Shown here: piece after piece, positions 42,090 through 51,239 of the stretch
How positions within the stretch are numbered: the first letter of the stretch is position 1
How the letters are laid out: each line of letters starts with the position of its first letter
From: Nitrospirota bacterium
Lineage (GTDB): Bacteria; Nitrospirota; Thermodesulfovibrionia; Thermodesulfovibrionales; Dissulfurispiraceae
Reading direction: 5' to 3'
Length of the DNA stretch: 64,000 bases
Assembly (NCBI GenBank): GCA_004321915.1
Contig: SCQE01000088.1
Location: forward strand, 1-64,000
Notes under the pieces: model-generated
The model's input: the letters and a program-made list of their open reading frames with translations, nothing else
Told to the model about the DNA's origin: nothing
Databases searched by the model: none
Program-made: the position numbers and the translations under genes

Positions 42090-43391
42090 ATGAACAAACT
42101 GATAATGGCCGCTATACTCGGGATAATTTCTTCGCCCGCTTACGCGGAAGAAGCAGCTCGCGCAGCGAAAATAGATACAGGAGACACCGCTTTTGTGCTT
42201 TTGTCCGCAGCGCTCGTGCTGCTTATGACGCCTGCGCTTGCGATGTTTTACGGCGGCATGGTCAGGCGTAAAAACGTGCTCGGAACAATAATGCAGAGCT
42301 TTGTCGTAATTGCGCTCATCAGCGTCCAGTGGGTGCTTTTGGGCTACAGCCTTTCATTTGGCCCCGATATCAAAGGGCTTATAGGCGGTCTCGATTGGAT
42401 TGGACTGAAAGGCGTAGGCCTCGAGCCTAACGCCGATTATGCGGCGACCGTCCCCCACATGGCGTTTATGATCTATCAGGCGATGTTCGCGGTCATAACC
42501 CCGGCGCTCATATCCGGCGCGATTGCAGAGCGCATGAAATTTTCCGCATTTCTTATCTTCACCCTGCTCTGGTCAACCTTCGTGTATGACCCTGTTGCGC
42601 ATTGGGTATGGGGAACGGGCGGCTGGCTAAAGGAGCTCGGCGTTATCGACTTTGCGGGCGGCATAGTCGTCCATGTAACATCAGGCATCTCCGCCTTAGC
42701 TGCCGCATTGATAATCGGCAAGCGAAAAGGTTATATGCATGATGCCATGACACCGCACAATTTGCCCCTCACCGTTCTCGGCGCAGGCCTGCTCTGGTTC
42801 GGCTGGTTCGGCTTTAACGGCGGCAGCGCGCTTGCCTCGGGCGGGCTCAGCACAATGGCCTTTGTGGTCACGCATATCTCGGCTGTTGCCGCCACATTGA
42901 TATGGGTGCTGATCGAATGGGCCCACCGCGGAAAGCCGACCATGTTCGGAGCTGCTACAGGCTCGATAGCAGGGCTTGCGACCATAACCCCGGCCTCCGG
43001 TTTTGTCGGTCCGATGTCCGCTCTCTTAATAGGCTTTGCAGCCGGAGCAGTATGCTACGCGGCATTGAATCTTAAGAACCGCTTTAGATATGACGATTCT
43101 CTCGATGCATTCGGTGTCCACGGTGTAGGCGGAATACTGGGGACCCTTGCGGCCGGCCTCTTGGCACAGAAGGCCATCAACCCGGCAGGCGCGGACGGAC
43201 TCTTTTTCGGCAATCCGAAGCTGTTCTTGGCCCAAGCTGCAGGGGTCGCCGTAACCGCGCTCTATTCTTTTATCGCCACAGCAGCTATGCTGAAGCTTAT
43301 TGACATGACTATCGGAATAAGGGTCGATGATGAGTCCGAAGTAATGGGCCTCGACATTTCGCAGCACGGAGAGAGCGGCTATACGCTGTAA
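42090..43391 (+). CDS. amtB: Ammonium transporter AmtB
   Basis: A 433-residue Amt/Rh-family ammonium channel with a cleaved-type signal peptide (MNKLIMAAILGIISSPAYA) and 11 helices. MFYGGMVRRKNVLGTIMQS, FAGGIVVHVTSGISAL and FGVHGVGGILGTLAAG (twin-His helix) are diagnostic. The ATG at 42090 has GCAGGAGGTG upstream; a start at 41988 is rejected. GlnB, encoded 0.9 kb downstream, normally blocks this channel when nitrogen is replete. Expression is probably sigma-54-dependent. Confidence 0.95.
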   Translation: MNKLIMAAILGIISSPAYAEEAARAAKIDTGDTAFVLLSAALVLLMTPALAMFYGGMVRRKNVLGTIMQSFVVIALISVQWVLLGYSLSFGPDIKGLIGGLDWIGLKGVGLEPNADYAATVPHMAFMIYQAMFAVITPALISGAIAERMKFSAFLIFTLLWSTFVYDPVAHWVWGTGGWLKELGVIDFAGGIVVHVTSGISALAAALIIGKRKGYMHDAMTPHNLPLTVLGAGLLWFGWFGFNGGSALASGGLSTMAFVVTHISAVAATLIWVLIEWAHRGKPTMFGAATGSIAGLATITPASGFVGPMSALLIGFAAGAVCYAALNLKNRFRYDDSLDAFGVHGVGGILGTLAAGLLAQKAINPAGADGLFFGNPKLFLAQAAGVAVTALYSFIATAAMLKLIDMTIGIRVDDESEVMGLDISQHGESGYTL

Positions 43392-43439
43392 TGCCTATTA
43401 ATCAGGCTATGGCTGCCTAATTAATAGGCAGCCATAGCC
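43392..43439 (+). terminator. Overlapping hairpins after amtB
   Basis: A perfect 14-bp stem (43405-43418 / 43426-43439, 7-nt loop) follows the stop codon directly. An alternative 11-bp stem (43392-43402 / 43420-43430) uses part of the same DNA, so the two exclude each other. No T-tract follows. Probable 3'-end or attenuation structure. Confidence 0.55.
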
Positions 43440-43481
43440 GTCAAAGCAATAAAAATCATTATTTTTCAATAACACTCTTTT

Positions 43482-43497
43482 TGGTATGACTATTGCA
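43482..43497 (+). promoter_or_regulatory. Sigma-54 promoter of the amidotransferase gene
   Basis: TGGTATGACTATTGCA fits TGGCAYR-N4-TTGCW with GG-N10-GC spacing. The expected start point, about 12 bases after the GC, is near 43508, only four bases before the ATG at 43512. Confidence 0.7.
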
Positions 43498-43511
43498 AAG
43501 TTAACCGTGCC

Positions 43512-44210
43512 ATGAATGTTCTGATCTGCAAAAACATAAGCATCGAAGGGCCGGGAACTATCGAGGATTTTCTCAGGAAAAACGATATGCCCTACACAAC
43601 GGTCGACCTTAGCGCAGGCGAAGAAATACCGGACACAAAGGATTTCGAGGCGCTCGTGATGATGGGCGGCCCTATGAGCGTTAATGAAGACGATATCTAT
43701 CCGTATATAAAAAAAGAAGAAGAGTTGGTGCGTGAGTTCATAGCAAAAGACAAAAAAGTATTCGGCGTCTGTTTGGGCGCGCAGCTTATGGCCAAAGCCC
43801 TCGGCGCAAAGGTTTACGCAGGCGCCGAAAAAGAGATAGGCTGGTATGACATCGAGCTTACCGATTCTGCATTGGCAGATCCGTTTATGGGCAGACTCTC
43901 GGCAAATCCCGATACAGGCGCGCCGGATAAAAAGATCAAAGTCTTTCATTGGCACGGTGAGACTTTCAATGTCCCTGAAGGGGCCGTAAGACTCGCGGGT
44001 TCGGAGCTTTTCCGGAATCAGGCCTTCAGGTTCGGCAAGAATGCCTACGCGTTTCAATTCCATATCGAAGTGCGAAAAGAGATGGTTTACGAATGGCTGA
44101 AAAACGAGAGCGTAGATTTTGAAAAGATAAAGAGCGACACAGAGACTGAGTACGAAGTTTATGAAAAAAGAGCATACAGTTTCTACGAGATGTTTTTTAA
44201 AGACAACTAA
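43512..44210 (+). CDS. Class I glutamine amidotransferase-like protein
   Basis: A 232-residue GATase1 domain protein resembling stand-alone GMP-synthase-like amidotransferases. The nucleophile is C87 in FGVCLGAQLMAKALG, and the catalytic His is in FQFHIEV. MMGGPMSVNED is a family signature. It hydrolyses glutamine or acts on a gamma-glutamyl compound; the acceptor is unknown. It is placed within the nitrogen block and has its own sigma-54 promoter so close that the transcript should be nearly leaderless. Confidence 0.87.
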   Translation: MNVLICKNISIEGPGTIEDFLRKNDMPYTTVDLSAGEEIPDTKDFEALVMMGGPMSVNEDDIYPYIKKEEELVREFIAKDKKVFGVCLGAQLMAKALGAKVYAGAEKEIGWYDIELTDSALADPFMGRLSANPDTGAPDKKIKVFHWHGETFNVPEGAVRLAGSELFRNQAFRFGKNAYAFQFHIEVRKEMVYEWLKNESVDFEKIKSDTETEYEVYEKRAYSFYEMFFKDN

Positions 44211-44216
44211 GAACCA

Positions 44217-44277
44217 AGAAGTAGGAAGTAAGAAGATTAAAACTCCTTTTGTTTTTCACTTCTCACTTATTACTTCT
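44217..44277. repeat. Imperfect inverted repeat of AAGTAAGAA-type sequence before glnB
   Basis: Two 19-bp arms (44217-44235, 44259-44277) pair at 16 positions. They consist of the purine-rich GAAGTA(A/G)GAAG word and its complement. Similar words recur after glnB (44650-44690). Confidence 0.5.
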
Positions 44278-44302
44278 CACTTTTAACCCGGACAGGAGGT
44301 GA

Positions 44303-44644
<342 letters not shown>

Positions 44645-44646
44645 AA

Positions 44647-44692
44647 AAGTACAAGTAAGAACTAAAAAGTAAGAAGTAAGAACCAAGAACCG
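44647..44692. repeat. AAGTAAGAA/AAGAACC word repeats between glnB and glnA
   Basis: About 45 bp made of shuffled copies of AAGTAAGAA and GTAAGAACC, related to the words before glnB. A pyrimidine-rich complement (44754-44787, CTTCCTG repeats) follows before glnA, so a weak long hairpin could form. Confidence 0.45.
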
Positions 44693-44773
44693 AAAAGTAA
44701 CGGCAAAAATTACAAAAGACAGGGGGATTGAAGCGAGCGGCACGGGGGGAAATTACTTCCTGCTTCCTGCTTC

Positions 44774-44779
44774 TATAAT
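44774..44779 (+). promoter_or_regulatory. -10-like TATAAT upstream of glnA
   Basis: A perfect TATAAT 27 bp before the glnA ATG. No strong -35 and no sigma-54 match were found in this gap. Confidence 0.3.
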
Positions 44780-44806
44780 TCCTACTTAAACCAAGGAGGA
44801 GATTTA

Positions 44807-46219
44807 ATGACACCAAAAGACGTAATCAAGATGGCGCAAGAGAACAAGGCCGTGATGGCCAACTTCAAGTTCCTCGATTTCCCGGGAATCTGGCAGCATT
44901 TTGCGGTCCCTATTGCGGAACTCACTGAAGGCGTTTTTGAGGAGGGGCTTGGATTCGACGGCTCTTCAATAAGAGGGTGGCAGGCCATCAACGCATCCGA
45001 TATGTTGATAATACCCGATGCGGCGACCGCTTTTATGGACCCGTTCATGGAGTATCCGACCATCAGCCTTATCTGCAATATCGTGGACCCTATCACAAAA
45101 GAGTTTTATTCGAGGGACCCGCGTTTCATAGCGCAGAAAGCGGAAAAGTATCTCCAGTCGACAGGCGTAGGCGACACGGCTTACTTCGGCCCCGAAGCTG
45201 AATTCTTCATCTTCGACGGCATAAGGTTCGATCAGAATTCACACAGCGGATACTATTTCATCGAATCTACGGAAGGCATCTGGAATTCAGGCCGCGAGGA
45301 AAACCCTAACTTGGGCTACAAGCCAAGGCACAAAGAGGGTTATTTCCCTGTTCCGCCGACAGACAGTCAGGTCAACCTCAGAACAGAGATGGTTATGGAG
45401 ATGCTGAAGTGCGGCATCTATGTCGAAAGGGAGCATCATGAAGTAGCGACAGCCGGTCAGGCGGAAATCGACATGAGATTCGATTCTCTCGTCAGGATGG
45501 CCGACAAGAACATGCTCTTCAAATACATCATCAAAAACGTTGCGAGAAGGCACGGCAAGACCGTCACCTTCATGCCCAAGCCGCTCTTTGGCGACAACGG
45601 TTCCGGAATGCATGTTCATCAGAGCATCTGGAAAAAAGACAAGCCGCTATTTGCGGGCAACGGCTATGCAGGCTTGAGCGACATGGCCCTTTACTATATC
45701 GGCGGTGTTTTGAAGCACGCAAAAGCGCTCGCAGCTATCACCAATCCGACCACAAACTCTTACAAGAGACTGACCCCCGGCTTCGAAGCCCCGGTCAATC
45801 TTGCTTACTCCGCAAGAAACCGTTCCGCTTCGATCAGAATTCCGACCTACTCCGCAAGCCCGAAGGCGAAGAGGGTCGAGGTCAGGTTCCCCGACCCGTC
45901 CTGCAACACCTACCTTGCGTTCACCGCAATGCTTATGGCAGGACTCGACGGCATAGAAAACAAGATACATCCCGGAGAACCGCTCGACAAGGATATTTAC
46001 GAGCTTGGACCTGAAGAGCTTGCATCTGTTCCGACCATGCCCGGAAGCCTCGACGAGGCGTTGAACAACCTCGAAGAAGACCATGACTTCCTGCTTAAAG
46101 GCAATGTCTTTACAGAGGATGTTATCGACACATGGATAAGCTACAAGAGGACCAAGGAAGTCGATCAGTTAAGACTGAGACCCCATCCTTACGAGTTCTT
46201 CCTCTATTACGACATCTAA
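44807..46219 (+). CDS. glnA: Glutamine synthetase, type I
   Basis: A 470-residue GSI-beta-type enzyme making glutamine from glutamate and ammonia. [40 protein letters not shown] and [18 protein letters not shown] are all present. The adenylylation region [16 protein letters not shown] holds the Tyr, so control by GlnE is possible. AAGGAGGAG precedes the ATG. A strong terminator follows. Confidence 0.97.
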   Translation: MTPKDVIKMAQENKAVMANFKFLDFPGIWQHFAVPIAELTEGVFEEGLGFDGSSIRGWQAINASDMLIIPDAATAFMDPFMEYPTISLICNIVDPITKEFYSRDPRFIAQKAEKYLQSTGVGDTAYFGPEAEFFIFDGIRFDQNSHSGYYFIESTEGIWNSGREENPNLGYKPRHKEGYFPVPPTDSQVNLRTEMVMEMLKCGIYVEREHHEVATAGQAEIDMRFDSLVRMADKNMLFKYIIKNVARRHGKTVTFMPKPLFGDNGSGMHVHQSIWKKDKPLFAGNGYAGLSDMALYYIGGVLKHAKALAAITNPTTNSYKRLTPGFEAPVNLAYSARNRSASIRIPTYSASPKAKRVEVRFPDPSCNTYLAFTAMLMAGLDGIENKIHPGEPLDKDIYELGPEELASVPTMPGSLDEALNNLEEDHDFLLKGNVFTEDVIDTWISYKRTKEVDQLRLRPHPYEFFLYYDI

Positions 46220-46240
46220 AAACAGTCGTTATCAAAATAA

Positions 46241-46272
46241 AAAAAGCCCCTCGTGCACGAGGGGCTTTTTTT
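46241..46272. terminator. Bidirectional terminator after glnA
   Basis: A perfect palindrome centred at 46255/46256 (AAAAAGCCCCTCGTG and its complement), followed by T residues on both strands. It separates glnA from the convergent TPR lipoprotein gene. Confidence 0.9.
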
Positions 46273-46305
46273 ATGGAAAACGCTTTCAAGCGGTCGGGCC
46301 GCAGA

Positions 46306-47016
46306 TCAATAATTCAGTATTTCGAGCAGGTCTTTGAGGTCCTGCTCTTCGTCGCCTTTTGCAGAGAGCAGCCTTCTCCTCGTCTCCTCGGCATATTTGT
46401 TGGCATTCCCCCCGTATTCCGGGTCCACTTGCAGGGCCTGCTTTAACGCATTTGCAGCGTCCCCGTACCTTGAAGCCTTGTTGTAATAGAGGGCGAGTCC
46501 GTAATATGCCTGCACAAACTGCTGGTTTCTTCTTATGGCATCTTTAAATGCATTGGCCGCAAGGTCGTATTGTCCTGACCTGTAATAGGCCGTACCCAAA
46601 TTGCCGAAGGCCTTTTCAGGGGTCTGGAACAAGGGATTCAGAAGGGCCTTTTTGTAAGAATCTATCGCCTTCTCCCACTCCTGACTTTTTGCATAAGCAA
46701 GACCTAGATTGTTGTGCGCTTCCGAAAATTCCGCATCGAGGCTTATGGCCCTTATGAACAAATCCTTGGCTTTATTGAAGTCGTCCAGATGAATATATAC
46801 CAGCCCGAGGGTATTTAAAGTCTCTTTGTTGTTAGGATTCAGCTGCATGGACTTCTGGAGCTCGACAAAAGCGCCCTGCACATTGCCCTCGTTCAGCGAC
46901 GAGCTGCCCATCTTCAGATGAAACTCGGCCTCTTTCTCCTCTTCTACGCCCACACCGGCGCAGCCTGCAAGCAGGGCAGCCAAAAACAATCCTGCAAAAC
47001 AAAATTTCAAAAGCAT
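46306..47016 (-). CDS. TPR lipoprotein (PilF/PilW-like)
   Basis: A 236-residue protein with lipobox LLAGC (Cys19) followed by five to six tetratricopeptide repeats (KETLNTLGLVYIHLDDFNKA, SEAHNNLGLAYAKSQEWEKA, EKAFGNLGTAYYRSGQYDLA...). This is the layout of PilF/PilW lipoproteins, which help assemble type IV pilus secretin, but no pilus genes are nearby, so only a scaffold role in the envelope is certain. The ATG at 47016 gives a clean signal peptide. Confidence 0.82.
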   Translation of the reverse strand: MLLKFCFAGLFLAALLAGCAGVGVEEEKEAEFHLKMGSSSLNEGNVQGAFVELQKSMQLNPNNKETLNTLGLVYIHLDDFNKAKDLFIRAISLDAEFSEAHNNLGLAYAKSQEWEKAIDSYKKALLNPLFQTPEKAFGNLGTAYYRSGQYDLAANAFKDAIRRNQQFVQAYYGLALYYNKASRYGDAANALKQALQVDPEYGGNANKYAEETRRRLLSAKGDEEQDLKDLLEILNY

Positions 47017-47076
47017 ACCGGTCCTATAACACATAGTCCAGTTTAAACGATTAGCGTGTTTCTGCACAATCACGCT

Positions 47077-48633
47077 CTACAGTCCGTCCTTTTTCGACAA
47101 TGTTATGCGTTGTTTCCATTCATTGCCCCTGTCGGTAAAATCGGACCTGTAATGTCCGCCTATACTGCCTTTACGCCATCCGGCAGCCTTTGTTATCAAA
47201 AGCGATACCGTAAGCATGTTCCTCAGTTCCAGTCCGCGCCGGGTCATAAAAGTCGAACCGAGCAAAGACTTCATTTCCGAAAGTTTGTCCCATGCCTCTG
47301 ACAGCGAAACCCCGCACCGTATGATCCCGACCCTGTCCCACATAACACGCCTGATTATGCTCCTCAACTCGTCTATATCGGTCGCTCCGTCCTTTGCATC
47401 TTCAAATAATACGTTGTCTCTAAAATTTTTTGTGTCCGCCGTTCCGCCGTTTGTTCCGGACGCGGCAGCGCGTCCGGCCCTGAACCCGTAGACAAGGCCT
47501 TCGAGAAGGCTGTTGCTCGCCAGTCTGTTAGCGCCGTGTACGCCTGTGCATGCGACTTCGCCCGCAGCATAAAGACCTTTTATGTTAGTTGCTCCGTCAA
47601 GGTCTGTTTTTACTCCGCCCATGATGTAATGCGCGGCAGGGGACACGGGTATCATGTCGCGCGTTATGTCGACATCGTAACGAAGGCAGGTGGAATAGAT
47701 CCTCGGAAACCTGCGCTTTATAAATCCGCTCTCCTTATGGGTGAGGTCGAGATAAACGTTATTGCTTTTTGTCCTGACCATCTCCGAAATTATGGCCCTC
47801 GATACAATATCGCGCGGCGCAAGTTCGGCCTTCTCGTGATAGGCGGACATAAACGGTTCTTTGGAGCTGTTTTTCAATACGGCCCCTTCGCCCCTCATCG
47901 CTTCGGTCAAGAGAAACTGCGGCGCAGAGGGCGCGTAAAGCGCAGTGGGATGAAACTGGACAAACTCCATATCTTCAAGGGCCGCGCCCGCCCTATACGC
48001 TATCGCCATTCCGTCGCCTGTGGCCACCGCCGGATTGGTCGTCCTCGAAAAAGCCTGTCCTGCTCCTCCGGTAGCTAAAATCGTGGCCTTTGCAAAAACC
48101 CTGCACATCTTAGAATTTTTCAATATGTATGCCCCGGCGCATATATTGTCTTCTACGATCAGGTCAGCAGCAATCGAAAACGGCAGCCTGCTTATGGCCG
48201 CAATAGACATGACCTTGCTAAGCAGCGCCCTTTCGAGCTCCTTGCCCGTAGAATCTCCGTTTGCATGCAGGACCCTTCTTCTGGAATGCGCCGCCTCGAG
48301 CGTGAACGCAAGCTTGGTGCCCTCCCTGTCGAACTCTGCGCCCCATTCTATCAACTCACGTATCCTGTCAGGGCCTTCTTCAACAAGCACTCTCACCGCA
48401 TCTTCCCGGCAAAGACCGTCGCCCGCCCTTATCGTATCTTCAAAATGTATCCCTACCTCGTCCTCGTCGCTCAATGCTACCGCCACCCCGCCCTGAGCAT
48501 ACTCAGTGCTGCTTTCGGTCGGAATGTCCTTCGTTACCACAAGCACGCTACCTTTGGAGGCAAGCTCTATCGCTGCCCGCAGCCCTGCCACGCCGCTCCC
48601 GATAACGAGGAAATCGGTCGTTATATCTTGCAT
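47077..48633 (-). CDS. nadB: L-aspartate oxidase
   Basis: A 518-residue FAD enzyme oxidising aspartate to iminoaspartate for NAD synthesis. VIGSGVAGLRAAIELA (dinucleotide fold), STEYAQGGVAVALS, and HPTALYAP, ASNSLLEGLVYG match NadB rather than fumarate reductase. In anaerobes fumarate can replace oxygen as acceptor. The start overlaps the preceding acetolactate-synthase-like gene by 13 bp. nadA and nadC are not in view. Confidence 0.93.
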   Translation of the reverse strand: MQDITTDFLVIGSGVAGLRAAIELASKGSVLVVTKDIPTESSTEYAQGGVAVALSDEDEVGIHFEDTIRAGDGLCREDAVRVLVEEGPDRIRELIEWGAEFDREGTKLAFTLEAAHSRRRVLHANGDSTGKELERALLSKVMSIAAISRLPFSIAADLIVEDNICAGAYILKNSKMCRVFAKATILATGGAGQAFSRTTNPAVATGDGMAIAYRAGAALEDMEFVQFHPTALYAPSAPQFLLTEAMRGEGAVLKNSSKEPFMSAYHEKAELAPRDIVSRAIISEMVRTKSNNVYLDLTHKESGFIKRRFPRIYSTCLRYDVDITRDMIPVSPAAHYIMGGVKTDLDGATNIKGLYAAGEVACTGVHGANRLASNSLLEGLVYGFRAGRAAASGTNGGTADTKNFRDNVLFEDAKDGATDIDELRSIIRRVMWDRVGIIRCGVSLSEAWDKLSEMKSLLGSTFMTRRGLELRNMLTVSLLITKAAGWRKGSIGGHYRSDFTDRGNEWKQRITLSKKDGL

Positions 48634-50252
48634 ACTATCTGTCCGAGCTTTTCGGTAAGCTTCATATTTGTAGAATAATCAACCCGGCAGTCAATGACCG
48701 AGGGCACGGCCTGCTGAAGCGCATCGTCGATGGCAGGAAAAAGTTCGGCAGGATGTTCCGCCCTGTAAGCCTTGCATCCAAAGGATTCCGCAAGCCTCAC
48801 AAAATCGGGGTTTCCGAGGTCAACGAAAAAATTTTTATCGCATCTGGCCTGTTGTTTCCATTTGATAAGCCCGTACCCGTTGTCATTGAAAATAACGGCA
48901 ACAAACGGCAGCTTGTATCTTACGGCCGTTTCAAGTTCCGCCACAGACATCATAAAACCGCCGTCGCCGACAGCGGCTATGATTTTCTTTCCGGGATTTT
49001 GGAGTCTGGCCGCGATTGCGGCAGGCAGCGCAAACCCCATAGATGCAAACCCGTTGGATATGATGACCGTATTCGGCGCATACGCCGGATAGAACCTGCC
49101 GATCCATATCTTGTGCGCCCCGACATCGCTTATAAGAATATCGTCCCTGCCGAGCGCCTTTCTTATATCCTTAATGATCTGCAGGGGGCTTATGCCGCGG
49201 CCTTGAGATAAAAACGCGCTGTCGGCCATGTCGAGCGCTATTTCTTTTTTCAGTTTTAAAAAGTACCCGGAATCTTTTTGAGCGGTCACAACATCCGCAA
49301 GTATTTTTAAAACAGGGCCCAAGTCGCCGAGCAGTTCAAAGGCGGTGTAGTTCTGGTCCGTTTCCGCAGGCGTAGCGTTTATATGAATTACCTTTTTGTT
49401 GCCGTCCCACCATTGCGGGCTGAACTCCACAGGATCGTAACCCACCGCTATTATGAGATCTGCCCTATCGAGTCCGCATTGGATATAATCCCTTGCCTGA
49501 AGCCCTATCGTGGATACAAAAAGTTCGTCGTCCGCAGGAACAGCGCCCATCCCCATAAAAGTGTTGATGACCGCTATGCCTGTCTTTCTTGCAAAGCTGA
49601 CAAGCTCGCCGGACGCATTGCCTCTTATCACGCCGTGCCCTGCGAGTATGACAGGCAGATGCGCGTCGCTTATCATCGCAGACGCTTTATTAAAAGCCGC
49701 TTCATTCGGAACCGAATGCTCATGCTTGGAAACCGCAATCGGGCCGCTATCCACAGGCATCTCGGCAATCTCCTCGGAAAGCTCTATATGAACAGGCCCC
49801 TGTTTTTCCTGTGCCGCAAGCCTGAAGGCCTTTCTCACGATCTCGTTAGTCGTAGCAGGCGCTTCTACGCGGCAGTTCCATTTTGTTATAGGCCTGAACA
49901 TCGAAAGCAGGTCCACATACTGATGGGACTCTTTGTGCCTCCTTGCGGACGATGCCTGCGCCGTAATCGCCACAGCCGGGGCAAAATCGAGAAGCGCATC
50001 CGCAATGCCCGTGACAAGATTTGTAGCGCCGGGACCCAATGTCGAAAAACAGACGCCCGGCCTGCCTGTAAGCCTGCCGAAAGCGTTGGCCATAAAAGCG
50101 GCGTTGCGCTCGTCCCTCGCAATTATTGTTTTTATTTTTTCGGATTGCGAAAGCGCCCCGAGCAGTTCGAGGTTCTCTTCTCCGGGAAGTCCGAACGCAA
50201 ACGAAACATCTTCATTTTCAAGGCATTTTACAAGCAGCTCGGCGCATTTCAT
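48621..50252 (-). CDS. Acetolactate-synthase-like thiamine diphosphate enzyme
   Basis: A ThDP-dependent enzyme of 543 residues, resembling the catabolic AlsS type or IlvB. It has the catalytic Glu in FGLPGEENLELL, GPGATNLVTG, and the ThDP/Mg motif GDGGFMMSVAEL...NDNGYGLIKWKQ. No small regulatory subunit gene is near, which favours the catabolic (acetoin) type or a relative. The first ATG could also be 50270; neither has a good Shine-Dalgarno. Exact substrate cannot be fixed from the sequence. Confidence 0.85.
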   Translation of the reverse strand: MKCAELLVKCLENEDVSFAFGLPGEENLELLGALSQSEKIKTIIARDERNAAFMANAFGRLTGRPGVCFSTLGPGATNLVTGIADALLDFAPAVAITAQASSARRHKESHQYVDLLSMFRPITKWNCRVEAPATTNEIVRKAFRLAAQEKQGPVHIELSEEIAEMPVDSGPIAVSKHEHSVPNEAAFNKASAMISDAHLPVILAGHGVIRGNASGELVSFARKTGIAVINTFMGMGAVPADDELFVSTIGLQARDYIQCGLDRADLIIAVGYDPVEFSPQWWDGNKKVIHINATPAETDQNYTAFELLGDLGPVLKILADVVTAQKDSGYFLKLKKEIALDMADSAFLSQGRGISPLQIIKDIRKALGRDDILISDVGAHKIWIGRFYPAYAPNTVIISNGFASMGFALPAAIAARLQNPGKKIIAAVGDGGFMMSVAELETAVRYKLPFVAVIFNDNGYGLIKWKQQARCDKNFFVDLGNPDFVRLAESFGCKAYRAEHPAELFPAIDDALQQAVPSVIDCRVDYSTNMKLTEKLGQIVCKI

Positions 50253-50336
50253 AAGAGCTAATTTTAGCATAGCTTATAGACAAAAACTCAGAGAAAAAAA
50301 CCGAACGGATTTATTGACTATGAGCAATCCTGAAAA

Positions 50337-50684
50337 TTACGCAAATTCTTTTATCTCTTTTTTCTCGTCCGCTTCGTTTGCTGCAAAGACCCCGCTTCCG
50401 GTCCTGTCTAAGCACCATCCTGCCGATGCGCCAAAGATTGCGCCTGCGCCGACGCATGCTGCAAAAGAGGACAATATGCCTGCGGTCATTCCGGAAGCAA
50501 CGACCAGCCGGGTGAATATGGTGGGTTCGAGCGGGCCGCCGAACAGTTTTTTCAAGATCATTATTGCGGCATATCCGCCGAGCGAAAAGCCCGGCAGGAT
50601 TCCGAAGGCCAGAAAGAGCAGGCCGCCGGTCATCGCCCCTGCCCTCATGCCCCATTTTATGGGGCCGGCTCCGTACTTTTTCAT
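50337..50684 (-). CDS. Small membrane protein, paralogue B of a tandem pair
   Basis: A 115-residue protein with three helices and a glycine-rich pattern (GGLLFLAFGILPGFSLGGYAAIMILKKLFGGPL). It shares its order of motifs (GxLPGxxxGG, then a helix with KLFG/KIFG, then a long hydrophobic pair) with the gene directly upstream, and the two overlap by ATGA. A charged cytosolic tail (ANEADEKKEIKE) ends it. Function not recognised. Confidence 0.7.
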   Translation of the reverse strand: MKKYGAGPIKWGMRAGAMTGGLLFLAFGILPGFSLGGYAAIMILKKLFGGPLEPTIFTRLVVASGMTAGILSSFAACVGAGAIFGASAGWCLDRTGSGVFAANEADEKKEIKEFA

Positions 50685-51004
50685 TTTGCCTTTACCGCAA
50701 CCCTTGCAGCCTGCCTGCTGTGGGCGATAAGATCGACCAGATGGCCGGAAAGAAGTCCGAGCAGTGCCGAACCGAGCATAAAAACTATGGCCGATATCAT
50801 CACTCCGAAGACCATGAAAAACGCTACGATCATTCTCGGCATAAGTTCGGCGTTCAGCGGCAACCCGAAGATCTTTGCCGCAATGTTAAGGCCTATTATG
50901 CCTCCGACAAAAGAGCCGGGCAATAAACCGATTATGGCAAAAAGCGCCAGTCCCACTCCACCACCGATGTAGAATCCTTTTCTTGTAGCCGCTTCCATTT
51001 TCAT
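50681..51004 (-). CDS. Small membrane protein, paralogue A of a tandem pair
   Basis: A 107-residue protein: short basic lead, then GLALFAIIGLLPGSFVGGIIGLNIAAKIFGLPL and two further hydrophobic helices (FFMVFGVMISAIVFMLGSALLGLL). The ATG at 51004 has AAAGGAGGA upstream; the longer frame from 51097 is rejected. It is coupled to paralogue B. Family not recognised. The 235-bp gap upstream holds no recognisable feature. Confidence 0.7.
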   Translation of the reverse strand: MKMEAATRKGFYIGGGVGLALFAIIGLLPGSFVGGIIGLNIAAKIFGLPLNAELMPRMIVAFFMVFGVMISAIVFMLGSALLGLLSGHLVDLIAHSRQAARVAVKAK

Positions 51005-51239
51005 ATCGTCCTCCTTTTGTTTCACAAATAAGGATTTTGCATGATTCGTGCCAAACCAGATCAGATTGAATTTTAATAGAATTCGCCTAACGGACATTTT
51101 GCAAAAATGCTAATCGAGGGTTTCGTGCTTGCATAAATGCAAAGCGCATGCGCTTTTTGGCTATCGGCAGAAACGGTTAAATGGAAAGCGGCCTTAGTCT
51201 AAAACAGACTGTACCTCAGGCTCGGCGGGTCGAAACAAA

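Noticed and set aside
44741-44760. Sigma-54 promoter before glnA
   Set aside because: A GGCACG word is present but there is no GC at the required ten-base spacing.
49383-50261. 292-codon plus-strand ORF
   Set aside because: It is antisense to the acetolactate-synthase-like gene; basic, Cys/Arg-rich composition typical of shadow frames.
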